This document shows positions 1-7,600 of a stretch of DNA of 9,154 bases, in pieces (within the stretch, counting starts at the first letter, position 1; each line of letters opens with the position of its first letter). The DNA is from an uncultured Bacilli bacterium (GTDB taxonomy: Bacteria > Bacillota_I > Bacilli_A > RF39 > UBA660): positions 1-9,154 of the forward strand of contig CALVTA010000047.1 in assembly GCA_944359735.1 (NCBI GenBank), in the 5' to 3' direction. The position numbers and the translations under genes were made by a program. Below the pieces are notes generated by a model. It saw nothing but the letters and a program-made list of their open reading frames with translations, searched no databases and was not told the DNA's origin.

Positions 1-43
1 CTCTAATACTTAATTCAAATCTTTTTTTACTTGGTCTAGCCAT
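1..43 (-). CDS. Start of an unidentified protein, cut by the window edge
   Basis: An ATG at 41-43 opens a frame reading MARPSKKRFELSIR to the edge of the window without a stop. A purine-rich ribosome binding site (AGAGGG, about 49-54) lies a few bases upstream. The other ATG nearby, at 48-50, reaches a stop codon within five codons and is excluded. The visible N-terminus is basic and has no signal peptide or membrane segment, which suggests a cytoplasmic, possibly nucleic-acid-binding protein, but 14 residues are too few to assign a family. It is not ribosomal protein S12, the gene often found downstream of rpoC, which starts differently. A terminator at 103-152 separates it from the deacetylase, so it probably has its own promoter in 55-105; the only candidate there (TTGAGT-N16-TATATA) would leave almost no leader and is weak. 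Confidence 0.6.
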   Translation of the reverse strand, partial: MARPSKKRFELSIR

Positions 44-102
44 TTTTCATCCCTCTTTATATATAAGGGTACCATAATTTAACTCAAAATCAAATTTCTA
101 AT

Positions 103-152
103 AAAAAAACAATAGAATTTTCTTTTAATTAAAGGCTTATTCTACTGTTTTT
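103..152 (-). terminator. Intrinsic terminator after the deacetylase gene
   Basis: On the minus strand bases 152-139 pair with 118-105 to give a 14-bp stem with one G-U pair, around an AT-rich loop of 20 bases, and the 3' arm runs into seven U residues (109-103). The stem begins about 37 bases after the deacetylase stop. On the plus strand the wobble becomes an A-C mismatch and the following T-run is short and interrupted, so it is probably one-directional. The stem is AU-rich and the loop large, so it may be only moderately efficient. Confidence 0.7.
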
Positions 153-188
153 ATTTTATTTCATGTTTTTATCCTGATAAATTTGACG

Positions 189-944
189 CTAAAAAGGCAG
201 TTTGAGTCGGAGAATAAACTTCCATAATGGCATATCATTAGAGATATTAAGTCTTGGTATTTCATAATTATTATCAAAAAAATACATTTTTCTATGTTTG
301 GTAGAAGGACCAAATGTAAAAGCTAATTTGTAATCTTCCTCTTTTAAAACATCAATGATATTGTCATTATAAGCACCATAAGGATAGGCAAAAAATTTAC
401 TATTAATCACTTCTTCCATTTTTTTAAAATCTTCTTTTATTGCTACTTTATCTTGTTTTATAGCACCTTCTTTATGCAAGTCATATGAATGTGATGCTAT
501 TTCTATATTTTTATATTCTTCTTTTACCTTCTTTATAGTATCTATAGTCATATAAGGAGAATTTTCTTTTTTTACATTTTCACCAATATAAAATACAACT
601 GCATTCATATTATACTTTTTTAATAATGGAAAAGCTAAATCATAGTTTGATTGATATCCATCATCCATAGTTATTAAAACACTCTTTAATGGTAGTTTTC
701 TTTTTCCTTGTTTATATTCATAGAGTTGATTTAACGTAAGAGTATGATAATTATGTTCTTTTAAATATTTTAGTTGTTCTTCAAACTTATCAATATTAAT
801 TGTAAGATTATCTTTAGAATCTTTTTCCATTGTAAAACTATGGTAACCTAACACTGCTATAGGTTTATACCGAAGATAAAATATTAAAAAAAGAGAGATT
901 AATGCGACAATAATTATAATAATAATGACAGTTTTTTTATTCAT
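189..944 (-). CDS. Membrane-anchored polysaccharide deacetylase (NodB/CE4 family)
   Basis: This 251-residue protein is a predicted carbohydrate esterase family 4 enzyme, which uses a metal to remove N-acetyl groups from surface polysaccharides or peptidoglycan. Residues 1-4 are basic, and about 5-24 form one very hydrophobic helix with six isoleucines in a row. No signal peptidase site follows, so it should stay anchored with the catalytic domain outside. Motifs in order: LGYHSF (32-37); TMDDGY (92-97) with the presumed base Asp94 and metal ligand Asp95; HSYDLH (152-157) with metal histidines 152 and 157; FAYPYG (185-190); and EIPR (228-231). The His-His spacing of five matches PgaB and IcaB, which deacetylate poly-N-acetylglucosamine, rather than the usual HxxxH. 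The substrate is inferred only; no glycosyltransferase or export gene is adjacent. The gene has its own promoter and terminator. The ATG follows AAGAGGCAAGG at 950-960. Confidence 0.88.
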   Translation of the reverse strand: MNKKTVIIIIIIVALISLFLIFYLRYKPIAVLGYHSFTMEKDSKDNLTINIDKFEEQLKYLKEHNYHTLTLNQLYEYKQGKRKLPLKSVLITMDDGYQSNYDLAFPLLKKYNMNAVVFYIGENVKKENSPYMTIDTIKKVKEEYKNIEIASHSYDLHKEGAIKQDKVAIKEDFKKMEEVINSKFFAYPYGAYNDNIIDVLKEEDYKLAFTFGPSTKHRKMYFFDNNYEIPRLNISNDMPLWKFILRLKLPF

Positions 945-987
945 ATATACCTTGCCTCTTTATATATTAAATTTATCTGACGTTTTA

Positions 988-1016
988 AGTTTATCATTAT
1001 GATAGTTATTAGTCAA
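988..1016 (-). promoter_or_regulatory. Sigma-A-like promoter of the deacetylase gene
   Basis: On the minus strand TTGACT (1016-1011) is followed after exactly 17 bases by TAAACT (993-988). This is five of six matches to the -35 consensus and four of six to the -10. Transcription would start near 981, giving a leader of about 37 bases. It lies just downstream of the rpoC terminator, so the deacetylase appears to be transcribed independently of rpoBC. Confidence 0.7.
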
Positions 1017-1047
1017 TTGTGTAGATATCATATTTCGTCTTATCAAC

Positions 1048-1073
1048 AAAAAAGGAATAGGCTATCCTATTCC
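1048..1073 (-). terminator. Intrinsic terminator of rpoBC, overlapping the rpoC stop codon
   Basis: On the minus strand GGAATAGG (1073-1066) pairs perfectly with CCTATTCC (1061-1054) around the loop ATAG, followed by six U residues (1053-1048). The rpoC stop TAG (1069-1067) lies inside the 5' arm, so the terminator begins within the last sense codons of rpoC. No U-run follows the hairpin on the plus strand. The structure should end transcription before the deacetylase promoter. Confidence 0.9.
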
Positions 1074-4000
1074 ATAAATTCATCCTCTAACTTTTCTAAT
1101 GGTTCTTCATCAGCAAATTCATCTTCCAAAGTATACTCGATATCACGGTACTTTTTTAATCCTGTTCCTGCTGGAATTAGTTTACCAATCAAAACGTTTT
1201 CCTTTAAGCCTTCAAGATCATCGACTTTACCATGAATTGCAGCATCTGTTAAGATTCTTGTTGTTTCTTGGAATGATGCGGCTGATAAGAAAGAATCTGT
1301 TTCAAGAGAAGCTTTAGTAATACCGAGTAGTACTGGACGACCTGTAGCAGGACGTTTACCATTAATTATTACTTCCTTATTTCCTTCTGTAAACTCTCTA
1401 AAGTTAACTAAAGATCCAGGTAAGAATTTAGTATCTCCACCTTCTACGATTCTAATCTTAGAAATCATACGACGAGCGATAATTTCAATATGTTTATCAG
1501 CAATATCCACACCTTGAGAACGATAAGTATTTTGTACTTCTTTTAAAATATATTCTTGAGTTGTGATTGGATCTGTTACATCTAGTAATTCTTTTGGTGA
1601 GATAGCACCTTCTGTTAACTTATCTCCACAGTTTACTGTATCTCCTTTTTCAACGCAAAGCTTAGCTCCATAGTTTGTCACATGTTCTTTAGTTTCAACT
1701 TTATTAGTAATACTAATTTTATATTTTCCATGATCTTCAGTAATCTTTGTAACTTTTCCATCAATTTCGGCGATAGTAGCTTTACCTTTAGGGTTACGTG
1801 CTTCAAATAACTCTTGAACACGAGGTAGACCTTGAGTAATATCTTCTCCTCCGGCAACACCACCTGTATGGAAAGTACGCATAGTAAGTTGTGTTCCTGG
1901 TTCTCCAATTGATTGAGCAGCCATAACTCCAACTGCTTCACCAATTTCTACAATGTTTCCAGTTGCGAGATTTCTACCATAACATTTACGACATACTCCC
2001 TTTTCGGTATTACATGTGAGAATTGTTCTAATTTCTACTTCTTCAATACCTGAATTTACTATTTTGTCAGCAATACTTTCAGTAATATATTCATCTTTAT
2101 CAACAATTACTTCTTTAGTTTCTGGATTAATAACTTTTTTGCTAGCAAAACGTCCAACAATACGATCATATAAACTTTCAATAACCGTTCCTGTCTTTTC
2201 GTTAACAAAAGCACGAGCAACTACTCCTTGATCGGTACCACAATCATCTTCTTTAACGATAATATCTTGAGATACATCAACAAGACGACGAGTTAAATAA
2301 CCAGAGTCAGCTGTTTTTAAGGCTGTATCAGCACTACCTTTTCTAGCAGAGTGAGTTGATAAGAAGAATTCTGATACTGATAGTCCTTCTTTAAAGTTTG
2401 AGATAACTGGTATTTCGATTGGATCTCCGTTTGGTTTTTGCATTAGTCCACGCATACCAGCAACTTGAGTAAACTGAGAAATACTACCACGTGCTTTAGA
2501 GTGCATCATTATAAATATTGGATTATCTACTTGTTCTTTAGAGATATCTTCAAGTTCAGCTTGAACTTTATCTTTAACTCCATACCAAGTTTCAATAACT
2601 TTTTCATGGCGCTCTTCTTCTGTAATTAAACCACGAGTATACTGCTTATTAATTTTATTAACTAAAGCTTGTCCTTCATCAATATATTCTTGTTTATGTT
2701 CGCTTGTTGCAACGTCACTCATTGATATTGTAATTCCAGCAATAGTTGAGTAATAGAAACCTAAATCTTTCATCTTATCAAGCATTTCTGATGTTTCTGT
2801 AGTCTTATAGCGTTTAAATACTTGATCTATTACTTTTTCAAGTGTTCCTTTAGCAAAAGGTTTTACTAAAGGCATTTTACTTATTTCTTCTTTAATATTA
2901 GATCCCTTTTCTAAGAAATATTTATTAGGAGTAATATTTTGAATATTATCATCAGTTGGCTCATTAATATATGGAAATGAATCTGGTAAGATTTCATTAA
3001 ATTTAATTTTACCAACAGTAGTAATTAAATATTTACCCTTTTGAGATGAAGTAAATAGCTTATATTTAAAGGAATCAACTGGCACAGCTATTCTTGTATG
3101 AAGGGTAATTTCACGTCTTTCATAAGCCATTAAAGCTTCATTAGAATCTTTAAATACTCTTCCTTCTCCATCTTCGTCGGCCTTTTCCATAGTTATATAG
3201 TAGTTACCTAAGACCATATCTTGGGCTGGAGTAACAATTGGTTTTCCATCAGATGGTTTTAAGATATTGCCTGAACCTAACATTAACATTCTAGCTTCAG
3301 CTTGAGCTTCTTCTGATAATGGAACATGAACTGCCATTTGATCTCCATCGAAATCAGCATTGAAGGCAGGACAAACTAATGGATGTAATCTTATAGCTTT
3401 ACCACCTACCAATATAGGTTCAAACGCTTGAATACCTAATCTATGTAAAGTAGGAGCTCTGTTTAATAGAACTGGATGTTCTTTAATTACATCTTCTACA
3501 ATATCCCAAACTACTGGATCTCTATTTTCTATTAAACGTTTAGCAGCTTTAATATTGTGAGCAATATCACGGTCTACCAAACCATTAATAACATGTGGCT
3601 TAAATAGTTCAAGTGCCATTTCTTTTGGGATACCACATTGATACATTTTTAAAGATGGTCCAACAACGATAACTGAACGACCAGAATAGTCAACACGTTT
3701 ACCTAATAAGTTTTGACGGAAACGTCCTTGTTTACCCTTTAACATGCTAGAAAGTGATTTCAAAGCACGATTTCCTGCACCTGTTACACTTCTACCACGA
3801 CGTCCATTGTCAAATAAAGCATCAACTGCTTCTTGTAACATTCTCTTTTCATTTTGAATAATGATACCAGGAGCACCTAAATCGATAAGTTTCTTTAAAC
3901 GATTATTACGATTAATAACACGACGATATAAGTCATTTAAATCACTTGTAGCAAAACGTCCGCCATCAAGTTGAATCATAGGACGAAGTTCAGGTGGTAT

Positions 4001-4699
4001 TACAGGGATGCAATCTAAAATCATCCACTCTGGTTTTTGATTAGAACGATAGAAAGCATCTAGAACATCTAGTCTTTTTAATAGTCTTGTTCTTTTTTGG
4101 CCTTGAGCATTTTCTAGTTCTTTATTAATTTCATCTATATCATGTTTTAAATCTACTTTTTTTAGTAATTCTTTAATAGCCTCAGCTCCCATGCCTACTT
4201 TGAAGCCATTACCGTATTTTTCATAGTAAGCACGATATTCTTTTTCTGATAGAGTTTGTTTGTTTTCAAGAGGTGCATTACCTTTATCTATTACAACATA
4301 ACTAACAAAATATAGTACTTCTTCAAGGTCTCTTGGGCTCATGTCAAGAACAAGTCCCATTCTTGATGGTACACCTTTAAAAAACCAGATATGAGAAACA
4401 GGGCTAGCAAGTTCAATATGTCCCATTCTCTCACGTCTTACTTTAGATTTGGTTACTTCTACACCACAACGGTCACAAACAATATTCTTATAACGAACTC
4501 TTTTATATTTTCCACAAGCACATTCATAGTCTTTAGTTGGTCCAAAGATCTTTTCACAAAACAAACCATCACGTTCAGGACGAAGAGTACGATAGTTAAT
4601 TGTTTCTGGTTTTTTTACTTCACCATATGACCATTCACGAATTTTTTCAGGAGATGCAATGCCAATTTTGATAGCATCAAATTTATTTACTTCTAACAT
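1067..4699 (-). CDS. rpoC: DNA-directed RNA polymerase subunit beta'
   Basis: The 1210-residue beta' subunit forms, with beta, the catalytic cleft of RNA polymerase. Visible landmarks in order: the N-terminal zinc finger Cys60, Cys62, Cys75, Cys78; the sigma-binding clamp helices, about 250-300; the catalytic NADFDGD (447-453), with Asp449, Asp451 and Asp453 holding the active-site Mg; the bridge helix, about 775-810; the second zinc site Cys820, Cys896, Cys903, Cys906; and the trigger loop, about 929-950. The size is close to the Bacillus protein (about 1200), with no large insertion. The bridge helix reads STHSARKGSADTALKT, where most bacteria have Gly for the second Ser and Leu or Met for the third. 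The C-terminus is acidic. The ATG overlaps the rpoB stop (TAATG) and has a good ribosome binding site inside rpoB. The TAG stop lies in the terminator stem. Identity is not in doubt. Confidence 0.99.
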   Translation of the reverse strand: MLEVNKFDAIKIGIASPEKIREWSYGEVKKPETINYRTLRPERDGLFCEKIFGPTKDYECACGKYKRVRYKNIVCDRCGVEVTKSKVRRERMGHIELASPVSHIWFFKGVPSRMGLVLDMSPRDLEEVLYFVSYVVIDKGNAPLENKQTLSEKEYRAYYEKYGNGFKVGMGAEAIKELLKKVDLKHDIDEINKELENAQGQKRTRLLKRLDVLDAFYRSNQKPEWMILDCIPVIPPELRPMIQLDGGRFATSDLNDLYRRVINRNNRLKKLIDLGAPGIIIQNEKRMLQEAVDALFDNGRRGRSVTGAGNRALKSLSSMLKGKQGRFRQNLLGKRVDYSGRSVIVVGPSLKMYQCGIPKEMALELFKPHVINGLVDRDIAHNIKAAKRLIENRDPVVWDIVEDVIKEHPVLLNRAPTLHRLGIQAFEPILVGGKAIRLHPLVCPAFNADFDGDQMAVHVPLSEEAQAEARMLMLGSGNILKPSDGKPIVTPAQDMVLGNYYITMEKADEDGEGRVFKDSNEALMAYERREITLHTRIAVPVDSFKYKLFTSSQKGKYLITTVGKIKFNEILPDSFPYINEPTDDNIQNITPNKYFLEKGSNIKEEISKMPLVKPFAKGTLEKVIDQVFKRYKTTETSEMLDKMKDLGFYYSTIAGITISMSDVATSEHKQEYIDEGQALVNKINKQYTRGLITEEERHEKVIETWYGVKDKVQAELEDISKEQVDNPIFIMMHSKARGSISQFTQVAGMRGLMQKPNGDPIEIPVISNFKEGLSVSEFFLSTHSARKGSADTALKTADSGYLTRRLVDVSQDIIVKEDDCGTDQGVVARAFVNEKTGTVIESLYDRIVGRFASKKVINPETKEVIVDKDEYITESIADKIVNSGIEEVEIRTILTCNTEKGVCRKCYGRNLATGNIVEIGEAVGVMAAQSIGEPGTQLTMRTFHTGGVAGGEDITQGLPRVQELFEARNPKGKATIAEIDGKVTKITEDHGKYKISITNKVETKEHVTNYGAKLCVEKGDTVNCGDKLTEGAISPKELLDVTDPITTQEYILKEVQNTYRSQGVDIADKHIEIIARRMISKIRIVEGGDTKFLPGSLVNFREFTEGNKEVIINGKRPATGRPVLLGITKASLETDSFLSAASFQETTRILTDAAIHGKVDDLEGLKENVLIGKLIPAGTGLKKYRDIEYTLEDEFADEEPLEKLEDEFME

Positions 4700-7600
4700 T
4701 ATTCATCATCTCCTTCATTTAATTCAATTTCTACTGTTTCTTCTGTTATTTCTTCTGTTAATTGGTCATCTATTAAATCATCTTTATTATTATCAATCTT
4801 AGTTATATTAATTTCTTCATTTAAAGGTTCACCTATATCATCATCATTTTCTTCTATTTGTTTCAAACCAAATGTTTCTCCCTCTTCATTTATAATAGAA
4901 ACATCTAATCCTAAAGCTTGGAATTCTTTCATTAGAACTCTAAATGATTCTGGAACACCAGCTTGATTTATTTCTTCTCCTTTTACAATGGATTCATAAA
5001 CCTTAACACGTCCAATTACATCATCTGACTTAACGGTCATCATTTCTTGAAGTGTATAAGCAGCTCCATATGCATATAAAGCCCAAACTTCCATTTCTCC
5101 AAATCTTTGGCCACCAAATTGAGCTTTACCACCAAGTGGTTGCTGAGTCACTAACGAGTAAGGTCCTGTACTTCTTGCATGTAGTTTATCATCTACCATG
5201 TGGTGTAGTTTAATCATATACATTACACCAACAGAGATACGGTTATCAAATGGTTCACCAGTACGTCCATCGTATAGAACAGTTTTACCATCAGGATCCA
5301 TTCCAGCTTCTGCCATTATTTCTTCAATATCTGAAATATGTGCACCATCGAAAACTGGAGTTGCAATATGTACACCTAGCTTTTTAGCAGCCATACCCAT
5401 ATGTAATTCTAGAATTTGTCCTAAGTTCATACGAGATGGAACACCTTGTGGGTTTAACATAATATCTACTGGACGTCCATCTGGTAGATAAGGCATATCT
5501 TCTTGAGGTAATATTAGGGAAATAACACCCTTGTTACCATGACGACCTGACATTTTATCTCCTACTTGAATTTTACGTTTTTGGATAATGTATACTCTAA
5601 TTACTTTAGAAACACCTGCTGGTAGTTCATCATTATCTTTACGAGAATATATTTTGATATCATGAACTATACCATCACCACCATGTGGAACACGTAAAGA
5701 TGTATCTCTTACTTCTCGAGTTTTCTCTCCAAATATTGCGTGTAATAGTTTTTCTTCACTAGATAATTCAGCCATTCCTTTTGGTGTTACTTTACCAACT
5801 AAGATATCTCCTTCTTTTACTTCAGTACCTATTGTTATGATACCATGTTCATCAAGATTTTTCTTAGCTTCTTCGCTAACATTAGGAATATCACGAGTAA
5901 TTTCCTCAGGTCCAAGTTTAGTTTCACGACATTGCATTTCATAGTCTTCTAGATGTAATGATGTGTATTTATCATCTTTAACTAAATTTTCATTTAGTAT
6001 TACAGCATCTTCATAGTTATATCCATTATAAGTCATAAATGCTACTACTACGTTTTTACCCAAAGCAAGTTCTCCATTATCACAGCTATTACCATCAGCG
6101 ATAATATCTCCCATTTTTACCTTATCCCCAACTCTAACAATTGGCCTTTGATGTGAACAAATACTAGAGTTAGCAAGTTCAAAGTTTGCAAGATAATATG
6201 TATCCTTACCTTTAGCATTTGCAATAATGATTTTTTTAGCATCAACATAATCAACAATACCATCTGCTTTAGCAACAATACAAACTCCTGAATCTTTAGC
6301 AGCGACATGTTCAACTCCTGTACCAATAAATGGAGCTTCTGTTTTTAATAGAGGCATCGCTTGACGTTGCATGTTGGCACCCATCAAAGCACGAGTAGCA
6401 TCGTCATGTTCAAGGAATGGAATACAACTTGTTGTTACTGATACAACCTGTTGAGGTGATACGTCAATATAGTCAACTTGTTCTGGCTTGGCAAGAATGT
6501 TTTCATCACGAAATCTTGCAGCGACTGTTTTATCAATAATAACATTATCTTCATTAGTATTAACAGTTGATTGAGAGATAATGTAATCCTGTTCTTCATC
6601 TGCTGTTAAATATACTACTTCATCAGTTATTTTACAATCAACGACTTTACGATATGGGGTCATAATGAATCCATATTCATCTATTTTTGCATAACTTGCT
6701 AACGATGTAATAAGTCCAATGTTTTGTCCTTCAGGTGACTCGATAGGACAAATTCTACCATAGTGTGATGCATTAACGTCACGTACCTCTACACCCGCTC
6801 TATCACGAGAAAGCCCTCCTGGTCCTAAAGCTGACAAACGACGTTTATTAGTAAGTTCAGCGATAGGGTTAGTTTGATCCATGAATTGTGACAATTGAGA
6901 TGAACCAAAGAACTCTTTCATAGCGGCAGTTACTGGCCTAATATTGATTAGAGTCTTAGGTGTTACTTCTTCCATTTCTTGAGTAGTCATTCGCTCACGA
7001 ATAACACGTTCCATACGAGAAATACCAATTCTAAATTGATTTTGTAATAATTCTCCTACTTGTCTAATACGACGATTGCCCAAATGATCAATTTCGTCAT
7101 AATTACCAACACCATGTAATAAATTTAAGTAATAAGAAGTTGCTGCATAAACATCTGAAATTGTTAGACGCTTAGAGTCTATTTCCTGATCATTACCAAT
7201 AACAATTAGTTTTTTATTTTTATCATCTGGATCATAAATAGTAACTTTTTGAATTCTATTATACGTATCTAACTCATCATTAATTTTAACTTCTTCTAAT
7301 CCATATCCATTAGCAAAGATTTCTCTTAAATCTTCTAGGATATCTTTAGTTACAACTGTTCCTTTAGCAAATTTAACTATACCATCTACAATAATGTCTT
7401 CTGCTAATGTTTGATTTAAAAGACGATCAACGATATTTAATTTACGATTAAATTTATAACGCCCTACTTTTGCAAGGTCATATCTAAATTCATCAAAGAA
7501 TCTAGTTATAATATGGTTTTTAGATGAATCTAGTGTTGCTGGTTCACCTGGTCTTAATTTTTCATAGATTTCAATTAATGCTTCATCTAAATTTTTAGTA

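Noticed and set aside
999..1235. Plus-strand frame of 78 codons across the rpoC 3' end and terminator
   Set aside because: It is serine-rich low-complexity translation of the antisense of rpoC, reads through the terminator hairpin and has no ribosome binding site.
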